A DNA stretch of 64,000 nucleotides from Cepaea nemoralis (GCA_014155875.1 JACEFZ010013235.1:310001-374000); one strand, 5' to 3'; shown: positions 10,125 through 21,796, numbered from the stretch's first letter. The notes: a model not told the origin generated them from the sequence alone. Numbers and translations are program-made.

Positions 10125-10420
10125 GTCAAGACAGGGCAGACCAGGCCAGACCTTAAGCTTTGGTAGGCAACTGGTCTAAGATGGAAGCTAGACAGTTAGA
10201 ACATTGCTTTGCTGATCCGGTAGCTTCTGCAGCCTGACTTGTTCCAGGTGTATTGTGTTACCTTTCCTTTGGAGTAAACTAGGCACACCGAGAGAGGGAA
10301 CATACTGCATGGGCAACACATGGTCTCTAAATCCAGCCCATGCTTTGTGTTATGGAGAGGTATAACTCTATGTTACAAACTATTGTCTGTCAAGACGGCT
10401 AGGCTCCAGTCAATGTTTCG
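10125..10420 (+). repeat. Dispersed repeat family E, copy 1
   Basis: Shared with the minus strand at 45560-45850 and 49430-49745. Recognisable blocks are CTGGTCTA, CAGCCTGACTTGTTCCAGG, the stretch around AGGCACACCGAGAGAGGGA and the end CTGTCAAGACGG. It is about 290 bp with no coding signal; the class is unknown. Confidence 0.75.
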
Positions 10421-10607
10421 AAGATGACAGGAGTGCTTAATCATTAGTTAAAAAACAAAAAGAAGTACACTAATAACCTTAGAACACAAAATTATAATAA
10501 AATATGATTGCCGATTGACCTATGAAAATATGATTCCAACACCAAATACCCAATACTCCTTAAAGCATGTACAAGGATCCTAAAATGTATAATATTCTTC
10601 AATAATA

Positions 10608-10736
10608 CTGGGTGTATTTTTAATGACTGTGGGGTTTTGAAAATATTTTCATGTTGCATGAGTTCACATAGGGTGAATACAAAACTTGGAACGGCAATAT
10701 TTTCATACACCCCACAGTGATTAAAAATACACCCAA
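10608..10736. mobile_element. Foldback MITE with TA target duplication (mariner-like), short variant
   Basis: Termini C(T)GGGTGTATTTTTAAT and its inverse close the element, with TA at 10606-10607 and 10737-10738. The right arm contains GAATACAAAACTTGGAACGG. The partner segment in the left arm is missing, so this copy is an asymmetric deletion of the form seen at 22114-22269. Superfamily assignment rests on TA and the inverted ends only. Confidence 0.75.
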
Positions 10737-10738
10737 TA

Positions 10739-11135
10739 TAAAAAAAAAATAATAATAATAGTAGATTGAATTCCTGAAGCAGTTTCCTGCATGGGTCTGT
10801 AATATTGTAGCGCCATTACATTTAGTAGACCTCGAAGTAAGAAGGAATCGGTGGCCAGCCTTTCCCCAATTTTGACAAGCGATAAGCCCAGGTGTCAACC
10901 CCGCGCTGACCGTGCTTATGACGTTACCAGGGCAGTTCGTTATCAATTTCACTAACCCGACCACCATAATTAACCGTTAATTTCGATCGTCTCCCCTTTT
11001 ACACCGTATCAGTTACGGCAGACAGGCCTTCAGGAACAGCAAGTTACATCTGTCGTTTCTTTTCCTTTTTGACTTCAATGTATTTTCTACATTACTCATT
11101 TATCTGTCAGTCTACATACAGGCCAATATTTCCTT
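10739..11135. other. No recognised feature
   Basis: After a short AAT-rich stretch, no gene, tandem array or clear family match is visible. A CCAGGTGTCAACCCCGCGCTG segment near 10889 might be an inverted tRNA-like B box, but the rest of a SINE is not evident. Confidence 0.4.
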
Positions 11136-11790
11136 TCTCCATTACCTGTTACACCATTACCTGTTCCGCCATTACCCATTTCACCATTACATGAACCACC
11201 ATTTCCTGTTCACCATTACCTGTCCCACTATAACCTGTCCCACCATTACATGTTTCATCATTATATGTTTCGCCATTACCTGTTTCTCCATTACCTGTTC
11301 TACCATTGCCTGTAACACCATTACCTGTTCCCTCAATTACCTATTCCACGATCAGAGTTGTTCTACCATTACATGTCCCACGATTACCTGTTCTACCATT
11401 ACTTGTCCCACCATTACCTGTTCCACATTTATCTGTTCCATCATTATATGTTTCGACATTACCTGTTTCGCCATTACCTGTTCCATCATTACCTGTTCGC
11501 ACAATTATCTGTTCCACCATAACTTGTTCTACCATTACCTATTCCGCTATTATCTGTTCCACCATTACCTGTTTCGCCATTACTCGTTCCACCATTACCT
11601 GTTCCACCAATAACTGTTCCGACATTACCTGTTCCACAATTACCTTTCCCGCCATTACCCGTTCCACCATTACCTGTTTCACCATTACCTGTTCCGCCAT
11701 CACCTGTCCCACCATCACCTGTTCCACCATTACCTGTTCTAACTTTGCCTGTTTTATCATTACCTGTCCTACCATTAACCGTTCCCCAGA
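11136..11790. repeat. 15-bp minisatellite, about 43 copies
   Basis: The unit is close to TTCCACCATTACCTG. Because 15 is divisible by three, several frames stay open over the whole array, giving five-residue peptide repeats on both strands. No gene is implied. Units vary mostly at the CCACC and TTACC positions. Confidence 0.95.
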
Positions 11791-11964
11791 AAGTGGAATT
11801 CTCACTCTGAAGTGTTCTACTTACTAATAATGACCTTAGAGGCTTGCAAGTGTACGCCACACGTTCCTATATTCAGAATGAGTGCACCACACCTGATGAT
11901 GCACCTTAAAGGTCAGTGTGTCTGACTTCGCTATGCATTTGTGTCAGGTCTGCTTTCTCTAGGT

Positions 11965-12362
11965 CAGCGGTTCTCAACCGGAGGTCAATTTCACCCCCTC
12001 CCCGGGGTGGGGGGGGGGGGGGGGGAATTAAGATCATTTCAAGATCATTTCAAGATCGCGTTAACACAATTACAAGAACCGATTACTTGATATTGTTTTT
12101 CCCTCCATATTTTACGGTTCTATACGTCTCGCTCTTCTGAAGTTCATTTTATAACATAAGTAGACCCGCAAGTCAAGTTTTATGTAGACATCTAGACTTG
12201 TTCTAGTATGTGTTATTAAATTTAGCTTCAGTTTTACGTATACTATGTAGGGGACCGGGGTGGGGGTTTATAGGGAGGAAATACGAAAGGAGGGGGGGGG
12301 GGGGATGACGTTCTGAAAATATGGTGAAGGGGTGCATGGGCCAAAAAGGTTGAGAACCACTG
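11965..12362. mobile_element. hAT MITE, type 2
   Basis: The 14-bp termini CAGCGGTTCTCAACC and GGTTGAGAACCACTG are inverted. The interior carries G homopolymers and GATCATTTCAAGATCGCG, shared with the copy at 21370-21760. The 8-bp flanks are CTCTAGGT and ATCTAGAC, a partly decayed duplication. No coding capacity; mobilised in trans if at all. Confidence 0.85.
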
Positions 12363-12609
12363 ATCTAGACAGATCCCGTCAAAGGTAAGGGCTCTATCTA
12401 CCCATGGGTATGATGTTAATGTCCTAACAATTTTGCCAGGGAAGCTGTCACGGTCTACTCTGCGATTACTAAATATCGGACTTTCAATATGAAAATGTTG
12501 CACTTGAGCGTCCTGTTTTTGCCCTTATTCCAGAAAGTTAAGATTTGTATCTCACTAACCATGATATCCGAGGAACGTTAAAATCATTCAACAACAACGA
12601 AATATAAGA

Positions 12610-12830
12610 TTTCTTTGTGTTTTATAGGACGTCACAGCCAAACCCAGCATTTATTTATTGTATGTAGTTTTCCAGACAATGTTAGGTTCACTCATTAGCC
12701 ACTGCTTTCTGAAGGTCGACGTTAGACACCAATGGTTCTTCCAAGACTTCCAAACCCTATATGGAGATCGAACCCTGTACCTTCTGAGCCTGACACACAC
12801 TGCAACTTCTCAGCCACGCCTCTCCCTCCC
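12610..12830 (-). mobile_element. SINE-A copy, diverged
   Basis: On the minus strand the order is a B-box-like TTCGATCTCC, then the body (TCAGAAAGCAGTGGC), then GCTGGGTTTGGCTGTGACG and GTCCTATAAAAC. All family landmarks are present but mutated. Confidence 0.7.
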
Positions 12831-12910
12831 ACTGGTTCACTTCATACATGACATTATGACTATATCTTACTTCCCTGTCAGTTCTGGTGACACCAGGAAG
12901 TATCGCATAA

Positions 12911-13022
12911 CCTCCCAAACAATTAATTTATTAATTACAGGCGACAGTAGTTCATAATTTCTCAAACAATTAATGTATTCATTACAGGCGAAAGTAGTCC
13001 ATAATTTCCTAAACAATTAACT
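12911..13022. repeat. About 48-bp tandem duplication, 2.3 copies
   Basis: CAAACAATTAAT...TTACAGGCGAAAGTAGTCCATAATTT recurs twice, plus a third partial start. Confidence 0.85.
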
Positions 13023-13184
13023 CGCGTGTTACTCAAAACCTTGACATTTACAGTGCCCGATTGGCGTTCACGGAAAGCAAAACAGGAAAGAGGGCAACAA
13101 GATAACGTGACTGGATGGTGCATAGTTCAAGGTTACTTTCTGTGAGCGGTGTTATGTTGTCATTATAATACCATATGGCTCGTC

Positions 13185-13760
13185 CTGGACATCCTATTGG
13201 AATCTGTTGACAATAAAATGACTAACACCCATGGAAGAATCATTACCATCCTAAGCTTGATTCCTGCCTGCACGACTGTGCTGTGCTAATCACGACCTGG
13301 TTATATCCCAATATTCCTCTAGGGCTAGGGAGATTTGAAGTTCCAGTAACGGTCTTCTATACTCTGGGTTTGGGGAACGGGAAGGAGAGTTCTTCAGCAA
13401 AAGTTTCGTGAAGATGGTAGACTGGTACAGGGTCAAGAGAAAAGTCTCTATACTAGCCGGACTCCGACAGATGCAAGAAGCTCTTTTTATGGTTGGCTAT
13501 TGGTTCTGAACTCCAATGCTTTGGACTAGGTTAACACTTAGTATTACGAACCAACCATCAAAACCAAACAATCAACCAACAAAACAACCAATCAATAAAC
13601 CAAACAACCAACAAACCAACCAGCCAAACAACCAATAAACTAACCAACCAAACAACAAACAAACAAGCAACAAACAACCAGACAAACGGCCAATCAATTA
13701 AAACACACAACCGACCAATCAACCAACTGATTCTTGACTCAACCGATCAACTTTGGAGAT
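13185..13760 (+). repeat. Dispersed retroposon-like family K with (ACCA/ATCA)n tail, copy 1
   Basis: Landmarks TGTTGACAATAAA, ACGACCTGGTTA, TCCAGTAACGGTCTTC, TTTGGGGAACGG and CGACAGATGCAAGAAGC are in the same order as at 38605-38970. The last of these recurs near 46015. The copy ends in an irregular ACCAACCAATCA-type tail (about 13550-13750), and the third copy ends in a similar tail, so the tail is probably part of the element. No gene was identified. Confidence 0.65.
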
Positions 13761-14080
13761 AAAAACCAATATATCCAAACGATGACTGCCAAAGCTGGAG
13801 GAGACAAAAGAGCAAACGCGTCATTGGGGAAAGATCTCGTACAATGTTGTGCATTCCAAAACTACTGATACACGAAAGCGAACTGTAAAGGCACACTCTT
13901 TAGTTACAGACACTGTATCGATCTTCCCCCCCCCCCCCCCCCAGTAGCAGATGCCTCAAAGCGAAAGAGCGCACACACCACTTTGTAGTGCTAATGCAAA
14001 CAGTTATCTTGTTCCACAGAGGCACCAAGTGAATCGTCCATCCCAGACACATACCCATTGCTTATGAAACTAAGGGTCCT
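13761..14080. other. No recognised feature; C homopolymer at 13926-13942
   Basis: Unique-looking sequence without an open frame of interest. A run of about 17 C residues interrupts it. Confidence 0.4.
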
Positions 14081-14600
14081 GATACTTTGTCGCGCAGGTC
14101 TCAATAACTACTAGCAGACAATAAGAATTAAGAAGTGAAAACGCGTTATGACACATCCAACAGGACTGCAACGAGATGTGAAGGATGTGAAACGTGGACA
14201 ATGAGCAGACAAGCTGAAAAACGTCTAATTGCAGTAGAAATGTGGTTTCTGCGGGAAATGCAAAGAATACCATGAGCAGAAAGAAAACCCAGTGAGTATG
14301 TACCACAAGAAGCAAATGAAAACCGTATACTGATTAGAGAAATTAGGCGTAGGCAGCTTAATTTTTTTGGGTACGTTATGAGAAGAAATAAACTGGAGAA
14401 CTTGATGAAAACTGGCAAGATTGAGGGGAAAAGAACAAGGGGAAGGCAGAGAAGTAAATACCTGGATGTTTTGGTATGGTCGAGACAGAAAACTGAGCTG
14501 ATCCACGACTCTAGTGATCAAGTGAGATTGCGAAACATGACCACGCTTATCGGCATGGTACATGATGATGATGGCTCAGATGGTACAGTAACGGGTCACA
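14080..14600 (+). pseudogene. LINE reverse-transcriptase C-terminal fragment
   Basis: Readable motifs in order: a GCETWT-like step, RLIAVEMWFLREMQRI, IREIRRRQLNFFGYVMRRNK, then IEGKRTRGRQRSKYLD and a terminal RLRNMT...MVHDDD. These are the C-terminal landmarks of a widespread invertebrate LINE type. The 14378-14620 frame is open for 80 codons, but upstream stops show decay. The DNA ends near an (ATG)n run as in sibling fragments. Confidence 0.7.
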
Positions 14601-14944
14601 CGCCAGGTAAGACAGTCTAGAGCACGAACAGACTAGATTATGTACAGAAGAAGCCAGCGAGTCCACGAATCTCGCCAATATACACCCCATAACGGAAAAC
14701 ATGTCCTGGAGGAAATGAGAGCAGTACAATCAGCAATAGAGAAGGATGTGGTGCAGCTGGCAGAGTTGAAAACGGGTGCGAAATCGTGCTGAAGGAAAAG
14801 AAAGAACGTGCACGGCAAATGTAGGTATTCAGATAGGTAACAATGCGTGATTCCACAGAAACGCAGACAAAAATTAGCAGGGGAAAAACAGACACACAAA
14901 GGTCAAAGCAAATTGGAAAAGGAGGAGGGGAAAAGGGGGCGGGG

Positions 14945-15023
<79 letters not shown>

Positions 15024-15121
15024 CTAGCATTTGACGGTGCTGTTGTGTTCAGGTGCTTCTACAACACAGAACGAAAACAGAACAAAAGCACAAAGAACCA
15101 CACATGAACCAAGTCCATCTC
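14601..15121. other. Unassigned sequence with a (GA)n tract at 14941-15021
   Basis: Possibly retroposon-derived, but no motif is clear. It contains about 40 GA units with one A-rich interruption. Confidence 0.45.
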
Positions 15122-15236
15122 ACCACACACGCACACACACACACACGCGCGCGCAGTTTCACGCGAACACACATACACACACGCACACACACACACAGTT
15201 ACACGCGAACACACACACGCACACACACTCACACAA
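15122..15236. repeat. (CA)n-rich array
   Basis: CA dinucleotide runs are broken twice by near-identical CAGTTTCACGCGAACAC/CAGTTACACGCGAACAC words, so a larger unit of about 48 bp is also repeated. Confidence 0.9.
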
Positions 15237-15450
15237 GAGCATGCGCGTCGTTAGCGACGTTGATAGCGAGATGCGTTGGCAATGTCATGAGCAGTGTCGG
15301 ACATGGGTTCCATTCCTGGACTCGTCGCGTGCGAAAGTGAGAGAAAGCTTGCCCGTCTGTCCCTCAGTGCTTCGAGTCTGCAAACGTCTGCTGACGCTAT
15401 CACATCAGAGACCTGTGGCGGGAAACTGCTTCGGGACAATTATATTATTT
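15237..15450 (+). other. Possible tRNA-like head, unassigned
   Basis: GCGTCGTTAGCGACGTTGAT followed by GGGTTCCATTCCTGG is loosely A/B-box-like. Support is weak. Confidence 0.25.
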
Positions 15451-15795
15451 ATTTAAACTTTCCGGTTAGCGGGGTAGGGGTATCCCCTATCAAAGGAGAT
15501 GTAAGACGCCTCCTTTCCTCCGTTAGTCTACGGGACACCCTTGGGCAAGGTGGAGTACCCGTTTAGCCCCCCGATCAGGGTTACGTGACGCCATGGAAGC
15601 AGGTGGTGGTTGTGGATGGAGTGTGAGAGCAGCCGACAGATTGTTGTTGGTTATGGTCTTGCACTCTGCGGCGATAGGCAGATGATCTCATCAGTAGAGA
15701 CAATGGCTATGGCCACCGACTAATACAGTCACTGCCCAGAAGGAAAGCAATGGCAAACTACCTTCTGCAAAACTTGCCAAGAAACCATAGCAACC

Positions 15796-18700
15796 ATGAA
15801 AGAAAACATAATAAGAAAGAGATCTGGTGGCGAGACCCCCAGGCCAGGCAGATCAGATAACACTGGGGAAGAGTGTGGCACAGGGACCAGTACTAGTAAT
15901 CGTGATGACGGAGTTAATCCTGACTGTGTTACCAAGGGAATCCCCTGTGTCAGACTAAGAAACAGAGTGAGAATAGCAACGTGGAATGTGAGAAGTCTGT
16001 ATGAGGGAAAGCTTAAAGTAGTGTGTGATGAGATTGAGAGGTTAAACATTCAAATTGTAGGAATTAGTGAACATCGCTGGAGCGGCAAGGGACATTTTAC
16101 AACTGAAAATGGAAGTATTTCCATTTATTCTGGTAGAGACGCCGGAGGGCAGAGGGGAGTGGCATTTTGTTTAGATAAGACAACTGCAAAATCTTTAATG
16201 GGATATAATCCAGTTAGTGATAGAATCCTCACTATTAGACTTAAAGGCCGTCCCAAAAACACAACTCTTATACAGAAATATGCACCTACTTCAACAGCAG
16301 AGGAGGACGAAATTGAAGATTTTTACAACACACTACAAGACACATTACATAAGATTGGTCATAATGATATAACAATAATAATGGGAGATTTTAATGCAAA
16401 AGTTGGTGCAGGAAGAGCTGAAAATGAGAAACACGTTTTAGGAAAATTTGGATTAAGAAGTAGAAATGATGCAGGTGACAAATTAATTGAATTTTGCACA
16501 GAAAATGAGTTAATGATAGCCAACACGCTTTTTAAACAACATCCAAGAAGACTCTTCACATGGAAGTCTCCAGACAATATTACCAAAAATCAGATAGATT
16601 ATATTTTAATACAAAGAAGATGGAGATCAAGCATACCATCTGCAAAAACCCTACTTAGTGCAGACTGTGATACAGATCATCAGTTATTAGAAGCAGATCT
16701 GAAATTAAAACTCAAAAAGCTTATCCGAGGACCAAGGCCACTTCGTTTTGATCTCACAAAAATACCGGATGCATACACTGTAGAAGTTAGGAATCGCTTT
16801 GGGGTCTTGATGTCTGTACAAGAAGAAATGACACCTGATGAACTGGCAGTACACGCTAGAGATATCTTGATAACTGCAGCCAAAGATTTAATTCCGACCA
16901 ATAAAAAGCAACTTAAGCCATGGATTACATCAGACACATTAGAATTAATAAAACAACGAAGGGAACTTAAACAGAAAGGAGGTGAATCCGATAACAGCAG
17001 GATGAAGTATAAATCTTTAACTCGAGAAATAAGAAAGAACACAAGAAAGGACAAAAATCAATATATACAAAATTGCTGTACCAGAATAGAGCAATATCAT
17101 AAGGCTGGAAGAGATTATGAAATGTTCAAAGAAATGAAGTTATTGACAAGAAATGTTCAACCTCAATTGAATGTTATCTGTGACAAGATGGGAAATACCT
17201 TAACAGAATCTAGACAAATTCTAGAAAGATGGCAGGAGTACTTGCAGTGGAATGTATGATATGAGTGACAGTGAGGATATGAATGAGATACATGAGCCAA
17301 TGACAGCAGAGACAGAACCTGAACCCTCATTAGATGAAATTGCTTGGGCTATAAAGAACCTGAAGAATGGTAAATCACCTGGATGTGATGAGATACCAGC
17401 TGAACTAATTAAAGCGGGAGGAGAAGAAAGCATACACATATATCATGCATTATGTAAAAGATATGGAAATATGGTATATGGCCAAAAGATTGGAAGAGAA
17501 CTATCTTCATTCCAATACCAAAAAAGGGCAACCTGAAATTGTGCACCAACTATAGAACTGATGCCCTGATCAGTCATGCAAGTAAAATTCTAATAAAAAT
17601 CATAATGGGAAGACTTCGTAAGAAAATGGAAGAAAAGATTAACGTGGTTCAAGCTGGATTTAGACAAGGAAGAGGAACAAGAGATCACATATTCAACATG
17701 CGTTTAATAATAGAGAAGTGCAGAGAATTTAATGTAAACCTATTCTCATGTTTTGTGGATTATTCAAAGGCATTTGACTGTGTACAACATCAGAAACTTT
17801 GGGATATCATGAGGAATATGGGCATTCCGTCACATGTAATACAACTCATAAGAATGCTCTATCTAGACCAGTGTTTCCCAACGTGGGGCCCACGCCCCAC
17901 AGGGGGGCAATTCGACTGTTAAGGGGGGCAATTCGAAAATGGAAGAAATCGGCTGAATATAACAAAACGGGGAGACTTGAGACTGAAGTTAACTAAATTG
18001 GAACCTGACATAAGATCTCTTTGCAGCAAGCATCAAGCGCAAGGATCTCACTAAATTTAAATAATAAATAATTACTAATAATTAAAATAATATAGAAAAA
18101 TCTTTCATTAAAATTATTTTGTACTTGAATTTCAGTTCTCCATTATATGTTTTGAAAATTTACTTACTGTGTTTGCTCAATAATTACCTAGTGATTTCTT
18201 CCTAAAACCTATCATTCAAGTTTCTTTAGTGAACATTTCAATTTTTGAATATTAAAAATAATGTATATGTTGAGGGGGGGGGGGGGGCCGTGGGGCGGGG
18301 GAGGGGGGCAATATGAATTTTAGAAAGGCTTAAGTGGGGCATGGCACAAAAAAGGTTGGGAAACACTGATCTAGACCAACAAGCAGCAGTTAGAATAGAT
18401 GGCGAGACATCAGATTGGTTTGACATCAAGCAAGGAGTCCGTCAGGGATGTGTGCTGTCACCCTATTTGTTTAACCTGTACGCCGAAAATATAATGAGAA
18501 ATGTAAGAGATGATATAAACAGGGAGCTATATGATGCCCTAAATATCGGCGGTCATGACATACCAGAGATTCGATATGCTGATGATACAGTATTACTATC
18601 CACAACACAGAATGGCATAGAAAACCTAATAGCTTCAACCCAATTGAATAGTGAAAATCACAACTTATATCTTAACATAGCAAAAACAAAGATAATGCAT

Positions 18701-19350
18701 ACAGATAAAACTACTATGGAGAAAGAAATATACATTAATGGGGAAAAATTGGAGGTAGGTGGAAAATTTTGAATATCTTGGTTCATTGATTACCAACAAC
18801 GGTGACACAATGAAAGAAATTAAACGGCGACTATCAATTGCTCTTCAAAGACTAAAACAGCTGAATAAATTATGGAGTGGGACAGACAGAACTACAAAAA
18901 TTAGATTTTTAAGAGCATGCATCTTTCCCATTGCAACATACGCCTGTGATACATGGACACTTACTAAACAAGCTGAACAGCGCATAAACTGCCTTTGAAT
19001 ATAAATGTTATAGACGAGTTCTAAGAATATCTTGGGTAAAGAAAAGAACAAATGCATCCATACTTCAAGAGTTGAATATTGAAGAAGGTTGGCTATTAAA
19101 GACGATAAAACAAAGAAAATTGAAATATTTTGGTCACTTGAAATGTCACGAAAGTTTGGAGAGAACAATAATGGAGGGGTATATGCCTGGGAAGAGAGGA
19201 AGAGGAAGGCCAAAGAGAAGATGGGTGCAGGATGTGGCGGATGATCTCCAGATGGGTGTATCAGACGCGGGGCATCTTGCTTATGATCGAGAGGTTTTCC
19301 GGAAAGTTGTTATGGGAGCGAGGTTCTGCAAAGGACATGCTACTGAATGA
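15796..19350 (+). pseudogene. LINE endonuclease/reverse-transcriptase polyprotein, frameshifted
   Basis: Start chosen at 15796, the first Met of a 487-codon frame directly after the conserved 5' UTR motif. An APE-type endonuclease is complete: N64 (ATWNV), E92 (SEHRW), D198/N200 (MGDFNAKVG), D268 (IDYIL) and D294/H295 (DTDHQ). It nicks target DNA for primed reverse transcription. The frame shifts near 17250, after which the RT begins (KNGKSPGCDEIPAEL) and shifts again near 17535. RT blocks continue with VQAGFRQGRGTRDH and FVDYSKAFDCV, are interrupted by a MITE at 17869-18368, and resume with QGVRQGCVLSPYLFNLY and the catalytic YADD at 18575-18586. Frame changes near 18770 and 19000 precede the basic C-terminus KRGRGRPKRRW. 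Apart from the MITE and small indels every expected block is present, so the copy is fairly young. Confidence 0.88.
17869..18368. mobile_element. hAT MITE, type 1, inserted in the LINE RT
   Basis: Termini CAGTGTTTCCCAACGT and AGGTTGGGAAACACTG are inverted. The target duplication is a perfect 8-bp ATCTAGAC at 17861-17868 and 18369-18376. The interior is AT-rich with a G homopolymer near 18275. It splits the LINE reading frame between the RT FVDY and QGVRQG blocks. The element at 28703-29197 is the same family in opposite orientation. No transposase, so it depended on a hAT enzyme in trans. Confidence 0.95.
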
Positions 19351-19373
19351 ATGAATGAATGAATTTAAACTTT

Positions 19374-19949
19374 AAAAAACAAAGAGTTAGAACATCAGAA
19401 GCGACAAACAGCAAGACACGCTCGTGTAACCAGAATAGACAAAGAAGGTAAATCATCGTCACGTGACAAATCCTTGCAGAACGTCGTCCTCATTGCACTG
19501 TGTGGGTGCGTGCGCGCGTGCATGCGTGCTTGTGTGTGTGTGTGTGTGTGGTTGGGTGGGTGGGTGGGTGTGTGTGTGGCACGAGTACGGGAACAGAAAG
19601 CAACGCTGTCTTGCCTTTGGTGTCTTTGATGCACCGTGTCTTCTATCGTGCTCGCCGACCCCTTCTCCATCCTGCAGGGACACCACGCCTTCCCTCACTG
19701 CTCCTCTCTAAACCCCCCGTGAAGTTTAATACGGCGACAGTGTTTCAGTTTCTGGGAAGATGTTGACATCTTGTAAAATATCTGTAGTTTACTTCTTCTT
19801 TAGCCACTGTAATCTGAGAATATTTTCTGTTATACTGAAGTTCGAAAGCCTCGATGTTCTCCTGTGGAGATTGTGAAACGGTCATGGTGCACTTCCGTAT
19901 GTTGCCACAGTAAAGATAGATGCGTGTTCTCAAAGTGTTATCTTTTATT
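19374..19949. other. No gene recognised; short GT-rich tract near 19500-19580
   Basis: Unique-looking sequence apart from TG/GGGT repeats. Open frames here are short and repeat-driven. Confidence 0.45.
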
Positions 19950-20120
19950 TCTTTGCCGGTTCCGTGCCATACACTTGCAATACAACATTTTTATTTGTAT
20001 TTATTTGTAACCCGGTGCTGTGCCATGCATTTCCAACACAAAATGTTTACATTTATTTGCTTGCCGGTGCCGTGCCATACGCTTTTTGCACTAAATGTTT
20101 ACTTTATTTGTTTGCCAGTG
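19950..20120. repeat. About 55-bp tandem repeat, three copies
   Basis: (G/A)CCGGTGC(C/T)GTGCCAT recurs near 19953, 20011 and 20065, each followed by an AT-rich spacer with ATTTATTTG. Confidence 0.85.
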
Positions 20121-20172
20121 GTGCTGTGTCGACTGTAATATTTTGTCGACTCCTGTTTTTGTCTCTGGGCAT

Positions 20173-20176
<4 letters not shown>

Positions 20177-20254
<78 letters not shown>
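20177..20254. repeat. (GA)n microsatellite
   Basis: About 39 GA units. Confidence 0.98.
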
Positions 20255-20258
<4 letters not shown>

Positions 20259-20354
20259 ACGCTGCCATCCAAAACATATAGAAAATATCAACAAAAACAA
20301 AAAGTGGGAAGGTTTAAGTTTATATGAGGGGAACCGGCAGTAACAGAATATGAC

Positions 20355-20820
20355 GAGTAAGCCTCTGTTTGTTGTTTGTGATAAGTTGTCGTTATGTCTT
20401 AGTCGCTTGCTTATGGTTGTGATAAGTTGTATTTACCTCTTTGCTGTTGTTGTTGTTTTATAGATTGTCCTTATTTCTTAGTATGTTTGTATGCTTCTGA
20501 TAAATTGTTAAAATGAATTAGTCTCTTTCTTATGGTTGTGATAAGCTGTCTTTGTGACTTTAACTCTTTCTGGTCTTTGTAATACGTTGTCTTTATGTCT
20601 TAGTCGCCTTCTTATGGTAGTGATAAGTTGTCTTTGTGTCTTAGGCTCTTTCTGGTGTTTGTGTTAAGCTGTCTTTGTGTTTTTTAACTCTTTCTGGTGT
20701 TTGTGTTAAGCTGTCTTTGTGTTTTTTAACTCTTTCTGATCTTTGTGATAAGTTGTCTTTGTGACTGTCTCTTTCTGAAGTTTGTCATAAGCTGTCTTTG
20801 ACTTTCAGTCTCTTTCAAAA
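20355..20820. repeat. Degenerate about 42-bp tandem repeat, roughly ten copies
   Basis: GTGATAAGTTGTCTTTGTG and CTCTTTCTGGT words alternate. Two adjacent units near 20645-20730 are nearly identical at 42 bp; others differ by indels. Confidence 0.85.
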
Positions 20821-21361
20821 CATGTACACTCCCCACGTTGGTTGCCCAACGTATCACATTTGCCTTTGTTTGACAATGAATTATCTGATTAAGTGTATCC
20901 AGCATTAGCTGTTGACTTTAATTACAGCAGAGCAGAAGTTGTAATTAATTCCATGTCGATCAGACAACACCCTGTAATCTGGCGTGGCTGACATGACAGC
21001 TCCTTGAGTTGCCCCGGTCGCTTGTCTACCTTGTTGATTACATTTGAATAATGTAGGAAGAAGTTTGTGGTATAGAACAGTTGTGCAGATGTTGTTGGGT
21101 CTCAATCAATCCGTGTCGTTTACACAATGGAGGTTCGTGGTACTTGATCTCTGATATTCTTTCTCTGGCTCTCGCGACTGTTGTACAGACTGGTGTTCGT
21201 CTATCTTGAATATTTTCACTTGTATCGCTGTCTACCTCTTTCTCGCCTGCCTTCAACTCTTGCCTTCAGTATGGTTTTTATCAGTGTCATGTTTTTTAAT
21301 GTGACCGAAGAATTTAACATGACTATTCATGTCTTTCACCAACTCTATTCATTCTCAGACT
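20821..21361 (-). other. Unassigned; weak retroelement-like Cys/His pattern
   Basis: On the minus strand near 21038-21256 a 72-codon frame contains LCKRHGLIETQQHLHNC, reminiscent of the C-terminal Cys/His motifs of some LINEs. Nothing else supports a gene. Confidence 0.25.
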
Positions 21362-21369
21362 CTCTAGAA

Positions 21370-21760
21370 CAGTGGTTCTCAACCAGTGGGGAATTCCCCC
21401 AGGGGGGAATTTTAGGGTTTCCGGAAAGGTGGGGGGGGGGGGGGGGTGTTAAAATTATTTCAAGATCGCGTTAATACAAAATCCGATTACTTGATATTGT
21501 TTTTCCCTCCATACTTTACATTTCTGTACTTCTCGCCTTTCTTAAATTAGTTTTTATAACGTAAGTAGATCTGCAAATCGCGTATTATGTAGACGTCTAG
21601 GCTTTTTCTGGTATGTGTTATTAAATTTAGCTTCCATTTTTATGTATACTGTGTAAAAAAAAAAGGGAGGGGGTTGTAGGGATGAAATACGAAAGGGGAA
21701 GATGACATTCTGAACATCTGGTGAAGAGGTGCATGGGCCAAAAAAGGTTGAGAACCACTG
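21370..21760. mobile_element. hAT MITE, type 2
   Basis: Termini CAGTGGTTCTCAACC and GGTTGAGAACCACTG. The flanks CTCTAGAA (21362-21369) and CCCTAGAA (21761-21768) are an 8-bp duplication with one mismatch. The interior is alignable with 11965-12362, including TTTCAAGATCGCG and GATTACTTGATATTG. Confidence 0.93.
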
Positions 21761-21796
21761 CCCTAGAACCTATTTATTAAACCATGTAGTCTTTTT

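Larger units (their letters stand above)
15462..19362 (+). mobile_element. Near full-length RTE-type LINE with 11-bp target duplication
   Basis: The element is bounded by identical ATTTAAACTTT at 15451-15461 and 19363-19373. It has a 330-bp 5' UTR, an endonuclease plus reverse-transcriptase frame and a short (GAAT)n tail. Excluding a 508-bp MITE insertion it is about 3.4 kb, the normal size of RTE-group elements. The intact duplication and 5' UTR show a complete insertion rather than a truncated one. A handful of frameshifts have since inactivated it. A diverged copy of the same 5' UTR is at 21797. Confidence 0.88.

Noticed and set aside
11191..11860. Several 120-170 codon frames on both strands
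   Set aside because: All come from the 15-bp minisatellite, whose period preserves every frame.
15796..17259. Host gene (craniofacial-development-protein-like)
   Set aside because: Proteins of that name in automatic annotation are usually LINE endonucleases; the RT follows and target duplications bracket the whole element.
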